Below are positions 1 through 9,900 of a stretch of 64,000 nt of DNA, piece by piece; the stretch's first letter is position 1; every line of letters starts with the position of its first letter. The notes under the pieces were generated by a model, which saw nothing but the letters and a program-made list of their open reading frames with translations, was not told the DNA's origin and ran no database searches. The position numbers and the translations under genes were made by a program. The DNA is from Lagopus muta (Eukaryota > Chordata > Aves > Galliformes > Phasianidae): positions 10,374,501 to 10,438,500 of the forward strand of contig NC_064447.1 of assembly GCF_023343835.1 (NCBI RefSeq). Reading direction: 5' to 3'.

Positions 1-2480
1 CAGCTCTCTCTATTTTGTCTTCTCTGTAGCTGTAACACAGGGCCAGGATGGAGCAGCATGCACTGCTGCTCTGACACGGGGTGAGCACAGTGCTCAGGTG
101 CTGCTTGCCAGGCACATGGCTGCCAGTTCTTGCAGCACGTCAGCTGCAGCCACGGCTCCCAGGAACCCGAGGATCCTTCTGTCGTGACGCTGCTTTGATT
201 TCAGGAGCGTCTGCTGATCGCCTGAGCGCTCTCGCCTGCACAGAATGAATTGTTGGTATTCCTGTCAATGCAAAAAGCTCCGTGGGTGTTTGAAGCGTGG
301 ATTTTCTCTTCTAAATCCTTGAAACGCATTGACCCTGTAAATGGCCACATCAGGTGATTCTGAGCACGTTAATCCAGCTTCCCTGCCAAGCCCCAGGAGA
401 TAATCGCATTGCTCCAGCATGGGGACGTGGTCGTGTGATGCTGAGTGGCAATGACGGCACCGGCGCTGTTAGCACAGCCCTGCAGTGTCCCAGCTTCACC
501 CCCAGCACCTGAGCATGGCGGGGAGCTGCTCACCCTGCTGCTCTTGCTGAGCCTATCCTGGGCCTTCCCGTTTTAGGGAGAATCTGGAAGAGCTTGCAGA
601 GCTGTCAGTGATGAATAGAGCAAAGTAGAGAAGCGAGAAGGTTGAGGCTGGGGGGGCGTGCGCTGGCACAACTCGCTGCATTCTGTGCCCATAGCACCAT
701 AAGGCGTGCTTTGCTCCCACGAGTTCTTTGCTGGGAAGTTGGGGCCCTACTCACAGGGTGCCACCAGAAGGGAGCAGGGCAGCCCCAGGGCAGTGCCTTC
801 CTTGGGAGGGCTGAGCTGGGGCAGTGGTGGAGGGGCTTTTGGGGGAGGGACCCCAGAGCGAGCTGTGCTGGAGCAAGGCGGGCAGGAAGCGCGCAGGGTG
901 CAGCCCCGGCCTGCCTGCACAGGTGGGACAGATTCCTGTATCAGGATCTCTCATCTTCTCCCTCCTCTTGCGGTCTGCTGAAAACCTGAGCAGTGGAAAC
1001 CGATCGGGAAAGGGGGAGGGGTTTTCGCATTGGAGAGCGACCTCGGGATTTCTTCCTTCGCTTTCCCTCCTCGAACAGGGATGGAGCTGCAGGCAGAGCC
1101 ACTTCCGTGGCAAACCCCGGGCAGGCAGAGCTGCAGTGTGATGCTATGACACTAAATTATTGCCGGGTCCTTCCTGAGCTCTAATCAAACCCTGTTTAGG
1201 TTAAGGTATTTATTTTGTCGGTGTTTTGGTTGGTTTTTTTTTTCTTCTTTCCAGTGTGTTTTTAACCTCTTCTTTTAACCCCTCGTGTGCTGAGATGTAA
1301 GAAATGAATGGTTTCTATTTAAATACATCCTTTTGGGTTTTTTTAACTGTTATGTGTAGACTGCAGCTGCACCTTTGGCAGGTGTGATAGGTAGCAATGT
1401 GCTGTACAGACGTTTAGGGTGTTCAGGTGAGGCTCAGAGGAGAACTGCTCATAAAAACAGCACGGTGTCTTGTAAAGGGAACAGCCAGTGTGCACAGGGC
1501 CCTCCCTGTTAGCCCAGCCGCAGGCTGTGGGACGCACAGAGCAGATGGGCAGGCCAGTTTGGGGCCGGTTGTGCAACCCTGAGCTGAAGCAGGGCCTCAG
1601 TGGGGTGTTCTGTCTGTGTGGCTGCGTTCAGCTTGCTTTCTGGGGTCCGGATTCCTCCTTCTGATGGAGGAGCACAGCTGGCTGCAGCCAGTGGTGAAGA
1701 ACGGATCTGGGCGGTGGGTCCAGGCCTGGACTGGGGGCTGTGGGTCCCATCCCCAAGCAGAACCCAGAGCTGCGCTCCTCCAGCATCCCAGCAGCACTGC
1801 CTGCTCCTCTCCTCTGCTCGGTGCTCTGCTTGTAGCCGTGGATGCGGGACGTGCAGAGCAAACACAGCTGCACTGCAGCAGCCCTGTCCGTCTCATGGCC
1901 TCCCGTTGTCTTGTTGAGGCTGCTGGGACATCTCAGGGATGCTCCCTCCATCCCCATCCCTGTCCTTGTTTGCCTCCTCCGTGCTGACCGCAGGGCGTGC
2001 TGAGCCTTCCCTGGAAAAAAAAACAGGACAGACAGTGGGATGGAAATGGTGAAGCAGTGAGTGGGTTTGCGTGCCGAGCTTCCCACCTGCTCTGTGTTTT
2101 TATGAGTACGGGCTCCTCGTTCTGTACATGTTCCTATGAGCTATCGTTAACCCTACAAATGTAACCTGTGTAATAGCTTCTCTGTATATTACAGCCGTAG
2201 GCTTTCCAGATAAAAGTGGATAATATTTATTTACTGAAGATACTGGATATTTTTTTTGTTTGGGAATGGGGTAGGGAAAGAAGGGGGACATAACTGTAAA
2301 GGGATCGACGATGTAAAGAGAAACAAACCATAAAGCAAAAGAAACCCAACACTAAAACGTTGCTGTATTCACGTAGGGAAGGTACAACTGTATTAATCTG
2401 CCATCGTTTAACCTGTTCCAGAAATCATCTCTACTTTGGTTCCTGCATGTGAGATACTCCAATAAATGCACTACTGGTGT
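1..2480 (+). other. TOM1L2: 3' UTR of upstream gene, probably TOM1L2
   Basis: No coding exon is visible here on either strand. The stretch has 3' UTR character: T-rich tracts at about 1195-1345, an AT-rich last 400 bases, and a canonical AATAAA at 2461-2466 just before the CpG island begins. The next gene downstream on the same strand is SREBF1. In other vertebrates TOM1L2, a VHS/GAT-domain endosomal sorting adaptor, lies immediately upstream of SREBF1 in the same orientation, so the assignment is by synteny only. The first kilobase could instead be intron. Many short reading frames occur but none resembles a protein. Confidence 0.55.
2461..2466 (+). terminator. AATAAA polyadenylation signal of the upstream gene
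   Basis: A perfect AATAAA sits at the end of an AT-rich stretch, followed within 20 bases by TG-rich sequence and then an abrupt change to CpG-rich DNA. This is the expected 3' boundary of the upstream plus-strand gene, with cleavage predicted around 2480. Confidence 0.65.
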
Positions 2481-2762
2481 GGACCGGAGGCGCGCGCTGT
2501 GTCGCGGTGTTGTGTCGCGCTTCCATCGGGAGCTGCAGGGAGGAGCCCTGCGCGCCTCCGTACGGCCCTACTGACGGGCAGAAGAGGCTCCGGGTGACGG
2601 AGGGGCCGCACGGCAGGACGGAGGGTTTCGGGGCCGCCTCGCCCGCAGCCCGGCGCGTCCCGATCCCGATCTCCCCGACGCTCGCCGCCCGCCCGCCCGC
2701 TCGGTTCTCCCGCCCGTCTCTTCCCGGCGGCGGTTCCCTCCCAGCGGCCGCACGCCGAGCAC

Positions 2763-2878
2763 CACGTGGATCCTCGCAGGACCGCCGTGATGTCACGCAG
2801 CCCCGCGCCGTGATGCGCGATCACCCCACTCCGCCCGCCGCGCTCATTGGCCGCGCCGCGCTGGTTCTACGGGCGGGG
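2763..2878 (+). promoter_or_regulatory. SREBF1: SRE + CCAAT + GC-box + E-box cluster (sterol-responsive type promoter)
   Basis: Within 116 bases there is an E-box CACGTG (2763-2768), a CRE-like TGATGTCACG (2788-2797), a perfect LDLR-type sterol regulatory element ATCACCCCAC (2820-2829), an inverted CCAAT box ATTGG (2846-2850) and a GC box GGGCGGGG (2871-2878). SREBP-target promoters typically pair an SRE with NF-Y (CCAAT) and Sp1 (GC box) at this spacing. The cluster is about 1 kb upstream of the SREBF1 start codon and 300 bases downstream of the previous gene's poly(A) signal. Auto-regulation of SREBF1 is the natural inference. Confidence 0.6.
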
Positions 2879-3868
2879 TTTTCCCTCCGGCCGTCATTCC
2901 GGGGAGTCCCGCCCCGCGCGGCCCCGAGCGCACCGCCCCGCGGGGGCTGCGGTTTCTTCGGAGGGAGCGCGGCGTGGGGCGCAGCCCTTCTGTTTTTCAG
3001 GGGAGGCGCAGAACGGGAAAACGGCGCCGAGTCGGTGCCGTTTCTTCCCCCTCCCGCGTGGCGCGGTGTGGGTCGTCGCCCCGGCCCCGCTCAGCGATGC
3101 CCAAACCCCTCTGGGGTTCCGCGCCCCCGCTCGCACCTGGGGTCCCGCTGCCCTCCGCTGCCCTGCGGTCCCCAGCGGTTTTATATTCGAGGGCAACGCG
3201 CAGCCCCCCGAGCCGCCCCATGGCACGTCGTGGGCTCCCGGGGGTTGGGTTATGGGGCGTCTTCCAGCTGCGGGTGGGGATGTGGGAGCGGCGCTGCCCC
3301 GTGCCGCAGTGCTGCTCCGTGGGTCCCTACGACGCACGGGGCGCAGTGGGGGAGCGGTGCGGGGCTCCTCCAGCTCCATCTGATCCACGGGCAGCCTCGG
3401 TGAGGTGGGCCAAATTTCAGGGATTTGTTTCCCGGGCTGAAACAAAAAGGTGGAAGAGGACGAACCCAGAAGGAGCCCTAAAACGTCATCACCCTAAAAC
3501 CGCGGCTCCCTAAAACCGCAGCACCCTCAAACCTCATTACTCCCAAGCTGCAGCTCCCTAACACAGCTCCGCACCGCGAGGCCGGCACACGCCGGAGGCA
3601 CCCCGCATCCACCCCGCAGCGCTGCCTTTCCCCGCTCCCGCCAGTGCGCGCTCCCGCAGCGGTTCCCGGTGTTACCGGGGGGGGGCGGGGACCCCGAGGG
3701 GGGGCGGGACGAGGGGCGGCCGCTCTCAGGGCCCCCCCCCGCCCGGCAGCAGGTTGGGGCACGGTGCGGCCGCGCATCCCCGTCCCTCCGCCGGATCATG
3801 CGGCGACCGGCCCAGCTCAGGCGGCCCCCCCGGTCCTAAAGGTTCCGCTGCCCGTGAGAGCCGCCGCG

Positions 3869-3968
3869 ATGAGCGCTCTCAGCTTCGACGATGCCACCCT
3901 GGAGGGGCTGGCCCTCGAGCTCCGCGCGGCGAGCGACATCGACACGGCGCTGCTCAGCGACATCGACG
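3869..3968 (+). CDS. SREBF1: SREBF1 exon 1 (1a-type acidic N-terminus)
   Basis: It encodes 33 residues plus the first base of the next codon. Acidic and leucine residues alternate, ending in LLSDID, which parallels the human SREBP-1a exon 1 ending in LLTDIE. This part of the transactivation domain recruits CBP/Mediator in the 1a isoform. The donor GT is at 3969-3970, and the split codon G|AC gives Asp at the junction with exon 2. Confidence 0.92.
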
Positions 3969-6900
3969 GTGCGGACCGAACCGGGACCGGGACGGGGCGG
4001 GGAGGGGGAGCGGGACCGGGGCGTCGGGGTCGGTGCTGCTCAGAGAAATCGTGCGTGCTCGCGGGGGTGTCGGCTCGCCGTGATACTGGCGGTCGGTGCG
4101 GCGCAGCGGGACCGGGTGCAGTTACCGAACCGCCCGTGCGCGGTCGGTGGGACGGAGCGCACCCGGTCCAGAACCGGGCCGGGGGGGGCCCGCGCTCTCG
4201 GTGCACGCTCGGCAAAACCGTGGCTCGGTCGGGGGAGCTCAGTGCTCGGCATGGTGCCGGGGGGGTGATGGGCTTTTGGGGTGCCGTATGCACGGCTGGG
4301 GGTCGCACGCCGGGTGCCGTCGGGTTCGGTCCCGGGACGGCTCCCCTCCCCCAGCGCTCAGCCTTGTGTCGCCGCCAGCCCCGCCCCTCCGTGACGTCAC
4401 CGCCGGGGTTACTCTCGGTCGTTCCTCCTGGCTTCCCCCGCGCCGTCGGGCGGTGGGTGGGGGTGGGGCGGCTCCGGGCGCGGTGCTCCGCGGGGCGTCC
4501 CCGGCTCCGGAGCCCACGGCACCCGCCTGCACCGCAGCTCCCGGTCACCGTGGGGCTCTCGGAGCCGCTCGGTGCCGTGGCTGCTTCCTGGGGGGCTCTG
4601 CGGGATGGGGACGGCGCCCATTGGACACAAGCGTGCCACCGATAGGGACCCGCTCCCCGGTATCAGTGGGAGCCCCATCGTGCCACCAAAAGGGGACTCT
4701 TTCCGAAAGCAGTGGGATCCAAGGTAGACCCGATTTCCAGTGCCAATAGGACCCAGTCACGCCACCAATGAGGACCCGATTCCCAGTGCCAGTGGGACCC
4801 AATCGTAGCATCGAGGGTGACCCGCTCCCTGGTACCAATGAGACGCTTTTTCTGGTGCCAGTAGGACCCAGTCACGCCACCAACGGGACCCTCTCCGCAG
4901 CTCCCAGCCCATCCCGGCATCAGGCACGCAGCCAGCCTGCACCAGGCAGCACGTGGTGCCGTTCCGCCCGGGCTCGGTGCGCTTCGGGGCCCTGAGGCGT
5001 CCCGGCACAGACCGGCAGAGCCGGTGGAACACGCAGCGGGGCGGGGACGGGGCTGGCAGAGCCCCCGAGCATCCCGCAGGGCTCACGGGCGCTTTGTGGG
5101 GTCGGTGCTGGGAGCCCCTTCTCCTCCAGCAGCCGAAGCTGGAGCTGAACCCAACCGAGCCACGGGGTGAACTTTAACTCGTTGGCACGCTGGAGGGGAA
5201 GCGGCGCATCCTGCTGCACCTGTGCACGGGAGGACTTTGCCTGCGAGGTGTTGTGTCCCAGAGCTGCGCTGGCGTCCCCTCTGCCCTCCTTGGACACGAA
5301 CCAGGGCTGAGACCGTGCCCTGGATCACGGTGGCCCCTGCTCTTTGACCATAAGCTGTAGGGAGCAGAGGGATGGGCAGGTGGGATCAGGGTGTCCCTCT
5401 GGGAGCGTTTCCCTGGCCCTGTGATCTCCAAATGGAGAGGGGCTGGGTGTGCTGCTGCTATTTACAGGGAGGGCTTTTGCTGACGGGCACTTATATAAAC
5501 GCTTCCACTCTGAGCACGATCCCAGGGTCTGTGCGTGTCCCCATCCCCATGTGTTTATGGCCCACGTGTGGGGTGGAAGGAGCTCGAGGAGCCCTGTGGG
5601 GCCATGTGTGGGGCGAGGGAGGAGGGAAACCAACGGGGTTTTGTACCATGACCATAAGTGCCCTACAGCGCCCTCACCTACTGTGGGTTTGCCACTGTCC
5701 CTGGGTGCCCCCTCATCCCTGTGCCCTTACTGGTGACACGGTTGGGTCACGCTGACACCGCAGAGAAGGTCCCCATTAACGTATGTGCTCTGCCCTGTGG
5801 GGTCCCCTAGAGCAATGCGGTGGGGGCAGCATCCCAGGGCTGGGGGTGCTCTGTGGGATATAAACGCCCAGTGAGGCTGGGGCTGCCCCGAGCTGGGCCC
5901 CCCTCCATGCACGGGGGATGCCGGCATCTCTGTGGGACGCTGGGACTCGCAGTGAAGGAGTTAACGCTGTCTGACCTGGAGTAACCCTCGGCCGGGTGCC
6001 CGCGAGTGACCCGCTGTGCTCACCTTGGGGCTGCCTGGGGGCGGCCGGCGGGCGCGCGGGCAGCGATTGGCGGAGTCGCATCACCCCATGGCCGGCTCTG
6101 CTCCAGGCCTGGCGCGGGCGGCAGCGGGGAGGAGGCGAGAAAAATGGTTTGAAAATAGCTTGCCGCCTTCGGCACACGGCTGAGCCGCCGCCGTGGGGGA
6201 TCTCATGGGCTGCGTGCTGCAAGACAGCCCCGCTCCTCCTCCTGCTCTCCCCGGTGTGTGGGGCACCCCTGGGTCACTTTGGGGTGCGCATCTGGGGGGT
6301 TTGGGGGCACTCGTGGGTCACTTTGGTGGCGGCATCTCTGGGTACCGCGGTGCGTGCAGGTGGGGGTGCTCCCAAATGGGGGTCACTCTCTGGGGGCTCC
6401 TCAGAACACTTTGATGTGTTGGAGTGTGTCTGTAGGGATGTCCCCAGTGCTCTGGTGTGCAGGGCAGACCTCCAGGCTCGGTGCTGGTTAACCCTTTGTT
6501 TTGCCCACCTGGGGTGAGTGGGGCAGCACGTGGCACTGGGGTTGGGGGGGTTTGATGCAATCTGAATGTGCCACCTCCCTATCCCAGCCCCAGCTCCTCA
6601 GCCCTTGATACAGGGGCTTTTTCAGGGTTGTCAAGGTTTTGGTGTCTAGTTTCTAATGAATGAGCTGGCACAACGTGATATCTCCCCATTTTGCTTCCCT
6701 GGAGCAGGCTGAGATCAGCCCCACTGCCTCTGGGGTTGGCATGGTGCTTCTCTGGGTTCCCACATCTCCGAGCAGGGGCGAGCAGTGTGGGGCTGGAGAC
6801 CCCATGGCTTTGAGGCCCCCCTTGATGTTTAGGGCTGCTACTGACCAGTTCTGGGGGGGGGCTGTTTTTTTTCAGACATGCTGCAACTGATCAACACACC

Positions 6901-9900
6901 GGACAATGACTTTTCGGGGCTGTTTGATGTGCCGTTTTCTGCCCCTGACAGCACAGTGTCCCCGGGGCTCCCCCCAGCCCCCAACAGTTACCTGGGGCCC
7001 AGCAAGCCATCACCCACCGGCAATGTGTTCCCAGCCCCCCCCGTGCTGTCAACGTTCACCCCACAGTCCCCCACCCCACTCCTACCAGCCTCTGGACCCC
7101 CAGCAGCACCGGGGGTGAAGGAGGAACCTGTGGCCGTGCCCAGCAGCCAGCCCCAGCCCAGCGTAATGCTGGCCTCCAGCTTCGTTCCCGCATCCCCTGG
7201 GCAGTTCAGCTCCCAGCCCATGGTGGGCTTCCAGAGCCAGCACAGCTTCCCTGGTGAGGATTTGGGGTGAATTGGGAGTGTGTGAATTGTGGGTTGGGGG
7301 GTCGGTTTGGGGGTCCTGTAACGCTGCCTTCTGCTCCATGTTCAGCTGTGCAGCCTGGGGGGGCTGCGCAGAGCCCCCTGCCCACCCCACAGCCAGCCCA
7401 GCCCGTGGCACTGCCTGGCCCCGTGCAGAGCGTGGCACCACAGCAGCTCCTGGCACCCGGCCCCGCTGCCACCACCCAGCCCGTGTCACCCCAGATCCAG
7501 CCGGTGCCGGTAAGCCCAGGGCTGGGGGGCAGTTATAAGGGACGTTTGGTTGTATCGCAGCCCCGCAAACCCCTCCTTGGCCCTTCAGGTGCTGCTGCAG
7601 CCCCACTTCATCAAGGCAGATTCCCTGCTGCTGACAGCTGTCAAGACAGATGCTGGCAGTGCCAAGACTTCCTCCATCACCTCTTTGGCCACCAGCAGCA
7701 CCGCGGCTCCACTGCAGGTGCCGGTAGGTGACCGAGCCACGCTCAGCCTGGTGGCTCACGTACAAATGGGCTTTATGCCATGACCCTGGGTTGGGGTGGG
7801 GGTGCTTGGTGACCCCTTCCATGCCACCTCCATCCCGTAGGCTCTGGTGAGTGGGGGCACCATCCTGGCCACGGTGCCGCTGGTGGTGGACGCTGAGAAG
7901 CTGCCCATCAACCGGCTGGCGCCCAGCGGGAAGGCAGCGCTGCTGCAGAGCAAAGGGGAGAAGAGGACAGCACACAACGCCATCGAGAAGCGCTACCGCT
8001 CCTCCATCAACGACAAGATTGTGGAGCTGAAGGACCTGGTGGTGGGCACTGAGGCCAAGGTGGGGGCTGCGCTGGGGATGGGGAGGGCGGAGGGCAGGGA
8101 AGGCGCCGTGCGTGGGGCTGAGCTGTCCTTTGCCCCTCACAGCTCAACAAGTCGGCGATCCTGAGGAAGGCCATCGAGTACATCCGCTTCCTGCAGCAGA
8201 GCAACCAGAAGCTGAAGCAGGAGAACCTCAGCCTGAAGATGGCCATGCAGAAGAGCAGTGAGTGCCATGCTGGAACGGTGAGGGCGGGTTTTGGGGTGAT
8301 CACCCCCTCTCTAAACCCTGTCCCGCTCCCCACAGAGTCCCTCAAGGACCTGGTGGCCTCCTGCGGTGCCGGCCCCAAGGCGGAGGCGCCCATGGAGGTG
8401 GCGAAGGCGGAGGTGATGGAGATGCTGACCCCACCGCCCTCGGATGTGGGCTCCCCATCCCGCGGCAGCCCGCTCTCGCTCAGCGGGGGCAGCAGCAACA
8501 GCAGCAGTGACTCGGAGCCTGACAGCCCTCTCTGCAACCACAGCAAGGTGTGGGGGTGTGCTGGGGGGGGCAATAGCCGAGTGTGGGAGAAGGAGATTAC
8601 TTAGGTTGCTCCTCATTCAATTCAGGACTGGAGGGGGGGATGTGGGGAGCATCGGTGATGCAATGTCCTTGCTACCTACCCCACGCACATGCCCTGTACC
8701 CCACGGCCTGCACCCTGTGCCTGTGCCACATCATCATATCCCATGCTCATATCTTGTTCATACTTGTAACCCAGTACCAATATCCATCCTCGTGCCCTGT
8801 CCATGAGCGTGTCATACGTTGTCCTGTACCCCATGCCCTGTATGCTCCGTGTCCTGTCCATGCTCTGTTCCATATCCATGCCCTCAGCCCCATACTCACA
8901 TCCATACTTGCACTGCCACTCACTCCCATGTCCATGTTAATACCCACGCCCATATCCATGACCTGAATACCGTGCATTGTCCATGCTCTCTGCCCTATAT
9001 CCATGCCTTATACCCCATGTTCTGTCTGTGTCCTGGAACGCATACCCATACTCTGTACTCCATGCCCTGTATTTTGTGCTTCCATCACCATGCTTTGTGT
9101 CCATGTGCTCATGTCCAGGACGTGTCTGTGCCCATGGCTCATGGCAGCTTTCCCCCACAGGTGAAGCAGGAGCACCCACCACCCTCACCTGGCAGTCAGG
9201 GCATGCTGGACCGCTCCCGAATGGCCCTCTGTGCTTTCGTCTTCCTCTGCCTCTCCTTTAACCCCTTGGCCTCTCTGCTCCGCGGCTCCAGTGCTCCGGC
9301 ACCATCTGGGAACCTGGGTACTGCTGGTCCTGGAAGAAGCATCATGGCTGAGTCTGGCACTGCAGGTAAGCGCTGGCATGGGGTGGAGGCCTTTGGGGTG
9401 GAGATCTTTTGGGCTGGAACAGGTTGCAGGACATTGCAGTGGAGGTCATTGGGGTAGATGTGGAGGAGTAAAAGCCATTGGGTTGGAGGCTTTGAGGATA
9501 GATGTAGGATGGAGGCTGTTGGGGAAGGCATGGCATAAAGAGTATTTGTATGGACGCCATTGGGTTGAGCACGGGCTGGAGGTTGTTGGAATGAAGACCG
9601 TGGTGGGGGCACGATGTTGGGGTGTGTGTGTGGTACGGGCTGTGTGGGATGAGGGAGGTGGGGTGGAGCCCATCAACGTGGGGTTGTTGAGGTAGGATGG
9701 GGTGAAGGCCATTGGGGTGGAGGACGTTGGGGCGGTGCTGATCCCCCGTCCCTGCACACAGAGGAGCCGTGGGGATGGTCGCAGTGGCTGTGGCCCACGC
9801 TGGTGTTCTGGGGGCTGAACGTGGCTCTGGTGCTGGGAGCGGTGGTGCGGCTCTTCGTCTATGGGGAGCCGGTCACCCCTCCGCACTCCGAATCCTCTGT

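Larger units (their letters stand above)
2475..5110. promoter_or_regulatory. SREBF1: CpG island spanning the SREBF1 5' region
   Basis: GC content and CpG frequency rise sharply at about 2475 and stay high past exon 1 into intron 1, fading around 5100. The island includes an SRE/CCAAT/GC-box cluster (2763-2878), dense GC boxes just upstream of the start codon (about 3676-3725), exon 1 (start 3869), and a palindromic CRE (4392-4399). Long reading frames on both strands across 2477-4750 are a composition effect. The transcription start cannot be fixed from sequence; a site between about 2880 and 3780 is likely. Confidence 0.75.
3969..6875 (+). other. SREBF1: SREBF1 intron 1
   Basis: This is a 2.9-kb intron. 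It holds the tail of the CpG island, a palindromic CRE (4392-4399), a degenerate minisatellite (4625-4895), and an LXRE/CCAAT/SRE cluster with a possible alternative first exon (5972-6253). No other coding potential is seen; the long reading frames reflect GC content. Confidence 0.85.

Noticed and set aside
2477-3403. 308-codon plus-strand frame and several minus-strand frames in the CpG island
   Set aside because: GC-rich composition removes stop codons in many frames. There is no conserved domain, and the region is the SREBF1 promoter.
7082-8140. 352-codon minus-strand frame
   Set aside because: Shadow of SREBF1 exons 2-5; it crosses verified splice sites.
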